Origin: Pseudomonas lactucae
Lineage (GTDB): Bacteria; Pseudomonadota; Gammaproteobacteria; Pseudomonadales; Pseudomonadaceae
Assembly (NCBI RefSeq): GCF_016937615.1
Contig: NZ_JAFHKI010000006.1
Span: forward strand, 62,001 to 126,000
Direction: 5' to 3'
DNA: 64,000 bases
Position 1 is the first letter of the stretch. The number at the start of each line of letters is the position of its first letter. The position numbers and the translations under genes are program-made. A model generated the notes under the pieces. That model was not told the DNA's origin and ran no database searches. It worked only from the letters and a program-made list of their open reading frames with translations. This document shows positions 29,908 to 38,326 of this stretch, in pieces.

Positions 29908-30588
29908 TTGAAAGCCACCGTAGACCTTAAAGCAGCTTTTCCTGAGATAGATGCTCAATCTCCGTTATCACGAAACTTGGTGGAAAAGACATTGAGGGAT
30001 GGGATTTTGAACGGAACCCTTGCAGGCGGAACGGCCTTGCGACAGGAAGAGCTAGCGAGCTTGTTCGGTGTCAGCAGAATGCCAGTCCGAGAAGCGTTGT
30101 TGAAACTTGAAGCCCAGGGATTAGTACGCAACACCCCCAACAAGGGAGCCGTCGTGTTGCAGATGAACGTCAGCGATGCGGTGGAGACATACTGCCTGCG
30201 ACTGCTACTCGAGCCAGAGGCGCTGCGTCAGTCAATTCCAAACCTGCGTGACGAAGATTTCGCGAAAGCCCGCAAATACGTCGCCGCTATGGAAAACGAA
30301 ACCGATCTGGCCAACCTTGGGCGCCTCAACGGGTTGTTTCATATGTCGCTCTATGGACGTTCGACGAACCGGAAGCTGCTCAACCTGATCAACGTTGAGT
30401 TGCAAGAAGAAGAGCGCTTTTTGCGCTTCCATCTGGCGGCCATGGGACTGGAAGAAATGGCCCAGGATGACCACAAAAAATTGATATCGCTTGCCGAGGC
30501 CAGAGCCCCCGAAGAGGCGGCTGCTGTTTACGCCAGCACCTGCAAAAGGCTTGCGACACATTCAAAAATTATCTGGAAAAACAGATGA
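29908..30588 (+). CDS. GntR/FCD-family regulator of the halogenase operon
   Basis: An N-terminal winged helix (GGTALRQEELASLFGVSRMPVREALLKLEA split over about residues 35-75) and a C-terminal FCD domain. No ATG is in frame; the TTG at 29866 lies within the promoter, so the TTG at 29908 (226 aa) is preferred, though 29866 (240 aa) is what an automatic caller may choose. It is the first gene before the halogenase operon and divergent from leuA. Likely ligand is the pathway product or an amino acid; this is inference. Confidence 0.8.
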   Translation: MKATVDLKAAFPEIDAQSPLSRNLVEKTLRDGILNGTLAGGTALRQEELASLFGVSRMPVREALLKLEAQGLVRNTPNKGAVVLQMNVSDAVETYCLRLLLEPEALRQSIPNLRDEDFAKARKYVAAMENETDLANLGRLNGLFHMSLYGRSTNRKLLNLINVELQEEERFLRFHLAAMGLEEMAQDDHKKLISLAEARAPEEAAAVYASTCKRLATHSKIIWKNR

Positions 30589-30626
30589 CCCGTTAGAACA
30601 CGATCCACAAACCCGCGAGGTGTCAA

Positions 30627-31586
30627 ATGGAAGAACAGGTACGTTCCACTGAACTGGATTTTAGTCTCAGCCAAAGTGAATTGGAGAAGTTCCACCGCGA
30701 CGGTTACATAGGGCCTTTCGACCTTTATCAAAAGGACGAAATGGAGCGTAGCTTACAAGCCCTGCGCCCCAAACTGCTCAACACCAAGAAAGCGATCTAC
30801 AGCCAGGACAAGGCGGTATCCGGGATAACCAATCTGTCCAACTATGACCGGCACCTGGATGTCGACTTCCTCGCAGCGCACATTACTCGTCCGGAAATCG
30901 TCGATCGGGTGTCGAGCATCCTTGGCCGTGACACGCTTTGCTGGCGCTCCGAGTTCTTTCCCAAATACCCCGGCGACGAAGGCACCGACTGGCACCAAGC
31001 CGACAATTTCTCTAACGTTGCCGGCTCCAAGCATCCTCAAATAGTCTGGCCAGAAGACGCGCAGTTCGGCGGCACCATCACGGTCTGGGCCGCATTCACC
31101 GAGGCCACCATTGAAAATGGTTGTCTGCAGTTCATTCCCGGTACTCACCGGACCATGAACTACGACGAATCGAAGACCATGGATTACCAATCCGACGCCA
31201 TCAATAAAATGGAAAAAGACGGCGTCCGTCGGGGCTTCTTCGGTTATGACTATCGACAACTGCAGAAAGACCCGAACTGGAAGCCCGACGAGTCCCAGGC
31301 CAAATCCATGGTCATGCGCCAAGGCCAGTTCATCATTTTCTGGTCGACCCTTATGCATGCCTCGCACCCGCACAACGGCCTGACCGACCAGATGCGCCTG
31401 GGCTTCGCCGCCCGTTATCTGCCGACCTCAGTGCAAGTCTATCCGTACTCGAACACTCTCGAGGAATTCGGCGGCCAGGCCAGCCTGGACAAGTTCGGTT
31501 GCGTATTGGTGTCCGGGGATAATCGTTTCCCTCACAACCGTTTTGTCGATCGCACCTGCAACGGCTTCCAATTCCCTCGGCGCTGA
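30627..31586 (+). CDS. SyrB2/CytC3-like Fe(II)/2-oxoglutarate halogenase
   Basis: A 319-aa PhyH-fold enzyme. The metal site reads DWHQADNF: His123 is kept, but the usual carboxylate ligand two residues on is Ala125, the hallmark of aliphatic halogenases (chloride takes its place). The distal His is in LMHASHPH (His244) and the 2-oxoglutarate Arg in MRLGFAARY. Such enzymes chlorinate unactivated carbons of aminoacyl groups held on a carrier protein, which is encoded by the very next gene. Ordinary PhyH hydroxylases keep HxD, so a hydroxylase role is unlikely. Ribosome site GAGGTG. Confidence 0.92.
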   Translation: MEEQVRSTELDFSLSQSELEKFHRDGYIGPFDLYQKDEMERSLQALRPKLLNTKKAIYSQDKAVSGITNLSNYDRHLDVDFLAAHITRPEIVDRVSSILGRDTLCWRSEFFPKYPGDEGTDWHQADNFSNVAGSKHPQIVWPEDAQFGGTITVWAAFTEATIENGCLQFIPGTHRTMNYDESKTMDYQSDAINKMEKDGVRRGFFGYDYRQLQKDPNWKPDESQAKSMVMRQGQFIIFWSTLMHASHPHNGLTDQMRLGFAARYLPTSVQVYPYSNTLEEFGGQASLDKFGCVLVSGDNRFPHNRFVDRTCNGFQFPRR

Positions 31587-31611
31587 GCCAGATAAAGAAG
31601 GAGAACAGAGC

Positions 31612-31881
31612 ATGAGCAACGTAGGAGAAATCGGCAAAATCGAGTTCTGGCTGATTAATACCTGCCGCGAATTGGGGCTAGGTGTGGAAAATGCCAGCAG
31701 CGACTTCTTCGCCGCAGGAGGCACGTCACTCAGCGCCATCCGTCTGATTGCGAAGGCTGAGGAGCATTTTGGCGAGGACAGTTTGCCCCCCGAGGATCTC
31801 TTCGCACAGAGCCTTGTAAGTGACATTGCTACCTGCATTCAACGTAACGCAAAACACTTTAACTCCCTGACGGAGATCTGA
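31612..31881 (+). CDS. Stand-alone peptidyl/acyl carrier protein
   Basis: An 89-aa carrier protein with the phosphopantetheine site DFFAAGGTSLSAIRL, modified Ser at residue 39. The ATG at 31612 has a GGAG site and gives a proper helix 1. It should hold the amino acid loaded by the adenylation protein (32640) while the halogenase and the flavoprotein act on it. The next gene starts 4 bases after its stop. Confidence 0.93.
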   Translation: MSNVGEIGKIEFWLINTCRELGLGVENASSDFFAAGGTSLSAIRLIAKAEEHFGEDSLPPEDLFAQSLVSDIATCIQRNAKHFNSLTEI

Positions 31882-31885
31882 GGAT

Positions 31886-32653
31886 ATGTCCGGGCAAGCA
31901 TACGATGAGCGCTGGCTTCTGGTGCCCCGCCCCCGGATTCGTCCGCGCTTGCGTCTGATCTGCTTCCCTTATGCGGGAGGTAACCCCGATCTATTTCGCA
32001 GTTGGGTGAATGATTTGGACGCAGACGTGGAACTGCTCGCCGTACGCCTGCCCGGCCGAGGTTCCAGAATCAAGGAAACGCCGTATGAGGAATGGTCGCC
32101 ACTGATCGAGGACTGCCTCGAGGTGCTGGCACCCTATCTTAATGCACCCCATGCGCTCTATGGGCACAGCTTCGGCGGACGCCTGGCCTACGAACTGGCT
32201 CAGAAAATCCGCTATCGCCATCCCGGCCAGACCCACCGTTTGTTCGTCAGCGGCTGCCGCAGCCCGGCCAGCCGACAAGCGCAGCCTTATCTGCATCAAC
32301 TCTGCGCCGAGGATTTCCATCAAGCCCTACACACCATGGGCGGGACGCCGCTGGCGGTACTACAGAGCGAGATTCTGATGCGCCTTATGCTCCCAGCACT
32401 GCGCAGCGACATGCGGCTCTCGGAAATTTGGGAGGACTGGCATGAGCAACCGTTGGAGATTCCCATACACGCCTATTTCGGCCGCCACGACCCGATCGAC
32501 CGACAAGCCAGCATGGCAGGTTGGTCCATGCATACCTCGAAAGAATTTGAGCTGATCGAGATCGATGGCGATCACTTTTTCCTCGACAGCCATCGCCATC
32601 AACTGCTGCACAGCTTGACCACTCGAATGAGGAATCAGCATGCAAACGCTTGA
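31886..32653 (+). CDS. Type II thioesterase (alpha/beta hydrolase)
   Basis: A 255-aa thioesterase with the nucleophile elbow GHSFGG (Ser at about residue 95) and the C-terminal catalytic His in DGDHFFL. The N-terminus LICFPYAGGNPDLFRSW is typical of GrsT-like enzymes. It either frees the finished amino acid from the carrier or clears misprimed carriers; as there is no other release domain in the operon, product release is the better guess. It overlaps the next gene by 14 bases. Confidence 0.92.
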   Translation: MSGQAYDERWLLVPRPRIRPRLRLICFPYAGGNPDLFRSWVNDLDADVELLAVRLPGRGSRIKETPYEEWSPLIEDCLEVLAPYLNAPHALYGHSFGGRLAYELAQKIRYRHPGQTHRLFVSGCRSPASRQAQPYLHQLCAEDFHQALHTMGGTPLAVLQSEILMRLMLPALRSDMRLSEIWEDWHEQPLEIPIHAYFGRHDPIDRQASMAGWSMHTSKEFELIEIDGDHFFLDSHRHQLLHSLTTRMRNQHANA

Positions 32654-34234
32654 GCTAACCCCTTCAGCCTTGGCGCTGCACAAACAAGTCAACCAAACCC
32701 ACGTACCTTATCCGGACCACCTTTCGGTCGGCGAGTTGTTCTCCCGCACCGTAGCGCGCCACCCGAACGCCATTGCCATATGGCATCAGGATCATGAGTG
32801 TAGCTATCAACAGTTGAACATCCACGCCAACCACTTGGCGTGGTACCTGCTCGCCAAGGGCGTGCAACCTGGCGATGTAATAGCCGTCAGCCTACCGCGC
32901 AGCACCGAACTGATCGTGGCGCTCCTGGCGATCCTGAAGGCTGGAGCGAGCTACCTGCCCATCGATGCGGGTTGGCCGGAGCAACGTATTCATGAAGTGC
33001 TAGGCCAAGCATGCTGCGACTACCTGATGGGAAGCGAAAACACCAGACACGACACCCGCTTTTCCCGCTACCACGTGTTGGCACCCAGTGCTGTTGCAGA
33101 AGCGACTGAGGATCGAGGCGACCCGCCGCTCACAATCGAAGCCGACGCCATCGCCTACATCAACTTTACCTCCGGCTCCACAGGCAAGCCCAAAGGCGTG
33201 CCTGTCCCACACCGGGGCATTACCCGCCTGGTATACAACGCCCGCTACGCCTGCCTGGACGAGAACAGCAGGTTGCTGCAAATGGCGCCTGCGACCTTCG
33301 ACGCGGCTACCTTCGAAATCTGGGGTGCCCTGCTGCTAGGCGGCACCTGTGTGCTTTACCCGGACGTGTACATTCGCGCTTTGCGGCTACAGCACATCCT
33401 GCAGACGCAAAAGATCAGCGTGCTGTTTCTGACCACAGCCCTATTCAATACCCTGATCGACGAAATGCCACAGGCGTTGGACAGTGTCGGTACCGTCCTC
33501 ACCGGCGGAGAAGCACACTCTCTGCGGCATATGGCCAAAGCCCTGGAGCGATACGGGCCGGGACGGATCGTCAGCGTCTATGGCCCGACAGAGAGCACAA
33601 CATTCGCGACGTACTATCCGCTCTGCGAGCTGCGCAACGAGGATACCGCCCTCCCCATCGGCTTCCCGATCCAGAACACCCGCGTCTACCTGATTGACCA
33701 GGATCGCCTCTGCGAACAGGGTCAAAGCGGCGAGGTTTGTCTCGCCGACCCGGCCTTTCGCCAGGCTACCTCGGACTGCCAGACGTCAACCGCGAGCGCT
33801 TCTTTGAATGCCTGATCGGCGAACGCCAGGAACGGCTCTATCGCACCGGGGACCGAGGCTACTTCCGCGGAGACGGTGCCATAGTGTTTCAAGGACGTAC
33901 TGATGACCAGGTGAAGATCAACGGCTTTCGAATCGAACTGGGGGAAATTGCCTACCATCTCAACCGCCATCCGCAGGTGCGGCAAAGCGTCATTACCGTT
34001 ACTGAATCACCGCAGGGCGAGAAGTCGCTGGTCGCCTTCGTGATCGCCGTCGACCCCTCATGTTGCCCGGAGCAACTGCGTCTTAGCCTGGCTACGCAGC
34101 TGCCGGCCTACATGGTTCCACGCCACATCCAACTCTGCGAAATCCTACCGCTGTCCGCCACCGGCAAGATCGATCATCGGCGACTGCTATCTACGCTTCA
34201 TCCATTGGGAGAACCCGCTTATGACAATCAGTAA
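32640..34234 (+). CDS. Stand-alone amino acid adenylation enzyme, frame broken near 33745
   Basis: Core motifs in order: LKAGASYLPID, NFTSGSTGKPKG, FDAATFEIWGALL, VYGPTESTTF, then after the break YLGLPDVN, YRTGDRGYF, INGFRIELGEI and the C-terminal lysine motif SATGKIDH. One G lost from GG (GCC GGA CCC read as GCCGACCC) breaks the frame; restored length is 531 aa with no carrier domain. Read by eye, the pocket residues are roughly D-A-F-F-L-G-V-T-F, closest to valine/isoleucine-type pockets. It should load an amino acid on the carrier protein at 31612. Confidence 0.88.
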
Positions 34235-34691
34235 ACGCGCTCAGCAATTCCAGGACACCCTTCACGAGCGCGGCCTCGACCTGACCGTTCAGGAGTTGCC
34301 GGACTCGACCCGCACTGCCGACGATGCCGCCCAAGCGCTGGGATGCGAAAAGGCCCAAATCGTCAAGTCGCTGATTTTTCGCACCCGCGACAATATCCCG
34401 GTGCTGGTACTGGCAAGCGGGCCGAACCGAGTGAACGAAAAGACCATTTCGCGGCTGGTCGGCGACAAGATTTTCAAGGCAGATGCTGACTTCGTCAAAG
34501 AGGTGACCGGCTTCACCATCGGTGGCGTTCCGCCTCTCGGACATAAGCAAGAGCTGAAGCTGTTCGTCGATGAAGACCTGCTGACGTTCGACGAAATTTG
34601 GGCCGCAGCCGGTACCCCTAACGCCGTATTCAGAATTCCTGGCTGTCTGACAGACATCATCTCGGCACACCAAGTGATCTCGGTGAAATAA
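34221..34691 (+). CDS. YbaK/ProX-family aminoacyl-tRNA deacylase
   Basis: A 156-aa YbaK-domain protein with the family blocks AAQALGCEKAQIVKSLIFR, VLASGPNRVNEKTISRLVG and GGVPPLGH. Family members hydrolyse wrongly charged tRNAs in trans (YbaK: Cys-tRNA-Pro; ProX: Ala-tRNA-Pro and others). It overlaps the adenylation gene by 14 bases, so it is part of the operon. In a pathway for an unusual amino acid, a trans-editing enzyme would protect the producer from mis-charging of tRNA by its own product; this role is inference. Confidence 0.9.
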   Translation: MTISKRAQQFQDTLHERGLDLTVQELPDSTRTADDAAQALGCEKAQIVKSLIFRTRDNIPVLVLASGPNRVNEKTISRLVGDKIFKADADFVKEVTGFTIGGVPPLGHKQELKLFVDEDLLTFDEIWAAAGTPNAVFRIPGCLTDIISAHQVISVK

Positions 34692-34704
34692 AAGCGAACC
34701 GACT

Positions 34705-35835
34705 ATGCCCAGCCCCTATCTGAGCGACAGCCATCGCAACTTCGCCCTACAGGTGCGCCAGATCCTGCAGAGCCAGCTTCTGCCAATAGCAGACGCTGCC
34801 GAAGAACGTGGACATCTGTGCGAAAACGCCTGGCAGACCCTGGCCGAGCACGGCCTGCTAGGTTTGCCACAGCGTGGCGAAGGCTTTCTGGAAAGCGCTG
34901 TGTTCCTTGAAGAGCTGGGCGCGCTGGGGTACGCCGGTATCCGTGCGTCGGTTGGGGTGCATGCCTACATGGCCAGCGCCTACCTGGAGTTGTTCGGTAG
35001 CGAAGAACAAATCCAGCGCTACCTTCCTGGCATTCGCCAAGGACGGATCATTACCGCCTTGGCTATCAGCGAAGAACACGCCGGAAGCGATCTCAGCCAG
35101 ATACAATGCAGAGCGCTACCCTCGGCTAACGGTTTTATCGTTGAGGGCAGCAAACGCTATATCGCTAATGGTTCCCGCGCCTCCTTGATCGTGACCCTGG
35201 TGCGCAGCGGCGAAGGCCAGCACGCACTGGGCAGCAGCAGTCTGTTGCTGATCGATGGCGACAGCCCGGGGCTGGTGCGCACGCCGCACCCCATGCTTGG
35301 CTGGTGCAGCGCCGACGTCTGCGATCTCGACTTCACCCATCTGGTGGTGCCGGCCTGCAATGTGCTCGGCAAATCCGGCAAGGGCCTGCTCTACCTGATG
35401 CAGGGCCTGGATTTCGAACGCCTGGTCGCAGGTCTTCTAGCCCTCGGTGGGGCCCACCACAGCATCCGTGTACTCGACGGGTGCGTGCGTCGACATCAAC
35501 TCCAGGGCAGGCCACTCAGCGACAAACAAAGTGTCCGGCACCGTCTGGCAGACCTCGTAGGCGAACAACAAATCCTACGGAACTACGCCTATCAGGTGGC
35601 ATGGCAGCACAGCAAAGGCCAACTCGACACGCGCTCCGCCTGCATCCTCAAACTGCGCGCCACCGAACTCGCTCTCAGCGCCGCGCAGGCTTGCGCGCAA
35701 CTGCATGGTGCGCAGGGCTATCAACTTAACTCCGAGGTGGCACGCGTATATCGAGATGCCATGGCCGGCACTATAGCCGCCGGTGCGAGTGAACTGATGC
35801 GCGACATGATCTTCGACAGTACGCCAGCAAGTTGA
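34705..35835 (+). CDS. Acyl-CoA dehydrogenase-like flavoprotein (isovaleryl-CoA dehydrogenase type)
   Basis: A 376-aa ACAD with the three domains: helical N-terminus, beta-barrel (LAISEEHAGSDLSQI, VEGSKRYIANG) and C-terminal helices. The usual C-terminal catalytic Glu (YEG) is absent (IAAGASEL), but the isovaleryl-type Glu in GLDFERLV (about residue 238) is present. That placement is used for branched substrates, in line with a Val/Ile/Leu-derived thioester. In the kutzneride pathway a related flavoprotein (KtzA) ring-closes a chlorinated isoleucyl carrier thioester to a cyclopropane; desaturation is the other option. Confidence 0.87.
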   Translation: MPSPYLSDSHRNFALQVRQILQSQLLPIADAAEERGHLCENAWQTLAEHGLLGLPQRGEGFLESAVFLEELGALGYAGIRASVGVHAYMASAYLELFGSEEQIQRYLPGIRQGRIITALAISEEHAGSDLSQIQCRALPSANGFIVEGSKRYIANGSRASLIVTLVRSGEGQHALGSSSLLLIDGDSPGLVRTPHPMLGWCSADVCDLDFTHLVVPACNVLGKSGKGLLYLMQGLDFERLVAGLLALGGAHHSIRVLDGCVRRHQLQGRPLSDKQSVRHRLADLVGEQQILRNYAYQVAWQHSKGQLDTRSACILKLRATELALSAAQACAQLHGAQGYQLNSEVARVYRDAMAGTIAAGASELMRDMIFDSTPAS

Positions 35836-35856
35836 ATATCCAAAGAGGCAATCACC

Positions 35857-36471
35857 ATGGACATGGTCAATTTTCTCGGACTTTCACTGCTGCCAATTTT
35901 ATCGCCCGGCCCCTCGACGATCCTCGTGGTACGTAACAGTCTGCGTTACAGCTGGATGTTTGCCGTACGACGCCTGCTTGCCGACCTCGGCGGTACATTG
36001 ATCACCGCCACTCTTCTGCTTTATGGCCTGGGCGCAGTGATTGCGGCTTCAAACCTGCTCGTCGTAGGCATCCAGTTAGCAGGTGCCTGCTACGTTCTCA
36101 TCATCGGCATAAGGATTTTGAGGCATGCATATTGGCCAAGCCCCTATAGCCTTGACACGGCAAACCGTTTCCACGGTTCTTGGCTAGAGGCTTTTTTTGC
36201 GGGATTGCTCAATCCCAAGACCTTGGTATTTTTCTCCCTTCTGTTTCCCTTGCTACTCGGGGAAAACAGGTCCCATTTGACGATCGCATTACTATATTCA
36301 CTAAGCTATAGCCTGCTCAAAGGACTGGTTTTAGCGGTTGCCTCTGGAGTTTTCCTGCTCGCTAAAAACCGGTTGCGCCCACACTTACGCCCAGCCAATG
36401 GGACTCTTGGTGCCATATTGGTCGCTGCGAGCTCAATCTTTCTGGTGAAAATATCGATCAACCTGTGGTGA
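35857..36471 (+). CDS. LysE/RhtB-family amino acid exporter
   Basis: A 204-aa inner-membrane protein with about six hydrophobic segments and the family motifs LSPGPSTILVV near the N-terminus and GLLNPKTLVFF in the middle. Exports amino acids or analogues. Last gene of the halogenase operon (AGAGG site, 21 bases after the flavoprotein stop), so it most likely exports the finished halogen-derived amino acid. Codon use is less GC-rich toward the end than upstream genes. Confidence 0.92.
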   Translation: MDMVNFLGLSLLPILSPGPSTILVVRNSLRYSWMFAVRRLLADLGGTLITATLLLYGLGAVIAASNLLVVGIQLAGACYVLIIGIRILRHAYWPSPYSLDTANRFHGSWLEAFFAGLLNPKTLVFFSLLFPLLLGENRSHLTIALLYSLSYSLLKGLVLAVASGVFLLAKNRLRPHLRPANGTLGAILVAASSIFLVKISINLW

Positions 36472-36550
36472 ATAACTGCCCTTAGAAATCACCTACCCTA
36501 TTCTGATGATAAGGACGATGTTCCCCTATTTAAAAATATGCCCCCTCTTG

Positions 36551-36680
36551 GTCAGTCACGGCATCCGCTCCATGGCTAACACCATCCTGAACGAGCGTGG
36601 GTAGCGTCCGGAGCTAATCGAAGTCGCGCGGCGCATGTTGATAGAGATGAAGTCCGAAGTGCCATACCGGGCTAATTACA
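36551..36680 (+). pseudogene. Decayed C-terminal fragment of a P4-type integrase
   Basis: Translation gives VSHGIRSMANTILNERG, a stop, then RPELIEVA and, after a one-base frame change, AHVDRDEVRSA. It lines up with residues of the intact integrase at 15380-15500 (VSHGMRSMASTILNEHGWDPELIEVALAHVDKDEVRSAYNRAHY). It has a Trp-to-stop change, at least one deletion, and no N-terminal part. It is a relic of an older island in the same family and marks a seam between two accessory segments. Confidence 0.85.
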
Positions 36681-36742
36681 GCGACCCCGACACCCAGTGA
36701 ATACTGCGCACTCCATCCTCACGGGCTCACGCTTAAGGTCTA

Positions 36743-37012
36743 TCAGACAACCGCGATTTTTGCCTTTCTACGGCGGATCAACCCTGCTGTTAACTCGTAG
36801 TAGTAGATGGTAGCTGGAGCTGAGCATCGCAAATAGTGCTCCAGAAACCATCTCACGTGCTTTTCTCTCCAGGACCAGGGAGTCGCGCACCCCCAGCGTT
36901 CACGAATCATCTCGTGCATCCTTTCTGCTTGCCTGATGTGCCGCTGCTGCGTGGCATGTGCACCTTTGAGCACTGGACTCAGAAACAACGCTATGTCGAA
37001 CTCAAACGTCAT
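36743..37012 (-). CDS. Small protein coupled to the Integrase_1-type recombinase
   Basis: An 89-aa basic protein (MTFEFDIALFLSPVLKGAHATQQRHIRQAERMHEMI...) ending in RRRKAKIAVV. It starts by a 4-base overlap with the recombinase stop, so it is co-translated. The pattern suggests a helical DNA-binding or recombination accessory (phage integrase N-terminal-like segment with WREKHVRWFLEHYLR), but I cannot name a family. No membrane segment or signal. Confidence 0.7.
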   Translation of the reverse strand: MTFEFDIALFLSPVLKGAHATQQRHIRQAERMHEMIRERWGCATPWSWREKHVRWFLEHYLRCSAPATIYYYELTAGLIRRRKAKIAVV

Positions 37013-37989
37013 CGCCGACCTCCGATGTAGGCACTCACCACATCGATGCGGTTATGCCCCAACTCGTGGCTGATCTGCTGTCGCGCCCGCAGATCAAGCT
37101 CTCGATCTTCACGATGAACACGAACGCCATTTAGAGGTGCAGGAAAGCCGGTCATCTGCTCATAGCGCTCACAGGCGTAAGCCGCCCGCAGCTCATGAAA
37201 GCCTTTCAATCCATGCTCATGCAAGATGTCCCGTGCCGGTCGCACAACTGCCCGCATAAAGTCTTTGTAGCTTTCGTCGGGCGCCAACAAATTCCGGCTG
37301 CCATTGGGTGAGGTCGCGCGGGCCCAATCCAGGGCATCGCGAACTTGATCCGTTACCGTAATCCAGCGCGGTGCAGATGCCCCTGACCGACCACCTTTGG
37401 TGCCATCCTGAATGTTGATCTTGCCCAATCGTTCTGCCTCTCGTTGCAGCCGAGGTAGGTCCGCCAAGATCGCTTCACGCAGGCGCATACCAGTATCCCG
37501 GGCGAGGACCACAATGGCACTCACCCTATCCTGCTGACGATCTAACAGCGCCCGCGCGATCAACTCGACCTGCGCACGGTCTTGGCCTTGCGGAGCCTCA
37601 CTACGCACGCTTGAGCGCTGCAAGCCAAGCGCCTTACTCGGGCTCGGGATTTTGACGTACTGATCACCGCGCAGCGCGGCCATCGTTCGGTTCACACTGG
37701 ACAGGCGGTTCTGCGCGGTGGCAATGCCGATGTTGCCCTGATCAACCTGCTCCCTCACATAAGTGGCGTACCGCATGAGGATGTCACGGTCGATCTGTCG
37801 CGCGTCATTCAGCCTCGGCCCTTCCTCGGATCGACACCAATTCACGAATGCCTGCCAGCGATCACTATGGGCTTTGACGGTAGCAAAATGACCGTCGCCA
37901 AACAGGTCTTTTAGTGCTTGCGGTCCAGCATAGCTAAGCTGGCGACCGAAGCCGAAATTGCGCCCCGCTCGCTTACCGACCCGAGCCAT
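37009..37989 (-). CDS. Tyrosine recombinase of the Integrase_1 type
   Basis: About 326 aa from the ATG at 37989 (MARVGKRAGRNFGFGRQLSYAG). It has a SAM-like N-terminal domain (HSDRWQAFVNWCRSEEGPRLNDARQIDRDIL) and a catalytic domain with Arg in ARDTGMRLREAIL, the HxxR-like box in FHELRAAYACERY, and the Tyr in LGHNRIDVVSAYIGGRR at the C-terminus. It is unlike the P4-type integrase at 14372. With the 89-aa partner and the DUF3987 gene it forms a recurring mobile-island module in Pseudomonas. Earlier in-frame Met codons exist; 37989 gives the family N-terminus and a 17-base overlap with the gene before it. Confidence 0.9.
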   Translation of the reverse strand: MARVGKRAGRNFGFGRQLSYAGPQALKDLFGDGHFATVKAHSDRWQAFVNWCRSEEGPRLNDARQIDRDILMRYATYVREQVDQGNIGIATAQNRLSSVNRTMAALRGDQYVKIPSPSKALGLQRSSVRSEAPQGQDRAQVELIARALLDRQQDRVSAIVVLARDTGMRLREAILADLPRLQREAERLGKINIQDGTKGGRSGASAPRWITVTDQVRDALDWARATSPNGSRNLLAPDESYKDFMRAVVRPARDILHEHGLKGFHELRAAYACERYEQMTGFPAPLNGVRVHREDRELDLRARQQISHELGHNRIDVVSAYIGGRR

Positions 37990-38326
37990 TTTCCTGCTCC
38001 TGATCGACTGCCGCGAGATCATGCAAAAGGGCTCGCCAGTTCGCACTCACGATGGCGAACTGAGCCCAATCAGTCGGGCGAAAACACAGCGTGTTGTCGG
38101 TGACGTAGAGATGCGCGCCCTCCTCTTTCAACAACTGAATGATGGCTGTCGTCGAGGTGACAGTTTTGCGGGTGGTGGCGACAGCGGCGACAGTGGCGAC
38201 ACCCCTTGCCCTGCCTGGCTTTGAGCGTGGCGACAAAGTGGCGACAGTAGCGGCGACAAATCGCGCTTTCGGCTCCTTTTGGCGCTGAGCCAGATGGTTG
38301 CGCAGCGCTTCATCAAGATTGAACAT
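37973..38326 (-). CDS. Hypothetical protein encoding the repeat tract, between recombinase and DUF3987 genes
   Basis: About 117 aa from the ATG at 38326 (MFNLDEALRNHLAQRQKEPKARF). Its middle (residues about 25-55) is low-complexity Ala/Val/Thr/Ser because it translates the TGGCGACA/CGGCGACA repeats; the C-terminal part (TTAIIQLLKEEGAHLYVTDNTLCF...WRALLHDLAAVD) looks like an ordinary folded domain. It overlaps both neighbours and so is part of the same operon. Function unknown. Confidence 0.7.
   Translation of the reverse strand: MFNLDEALRNHLAQRQKEPKARFVAATVATLSPRSKPGRARGVATVAAVATTRKTVTSTTAIIQLLKEEGAHLYVTDNTLCFRPTDWAQFAIVSANWRALLHDLAAVDQEQENGSGR
38176..38258. repeat. TGGCGACA repeat cluster 2, inside a coding region
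   Basis: TGGCGACA at 38176, CGGCGACA at 38185, TGGCGACA at 38194 (exact 9-base period), then TGGCGACA at 38228 and 38239 and CGGCGACA at 38251. The layout of three phased copies followed by a looser group copies that of the cluster at 15640-15717, even though here it lies within a gene. Confidence 0.75.

Noticed and set aside
30627..31586. Ordinary phytanoyl-CoA-type hydroxylase
   Set aside because: The metal-binding carboxylate is replaced by Ala (HQA), so a halogenase is favoured.
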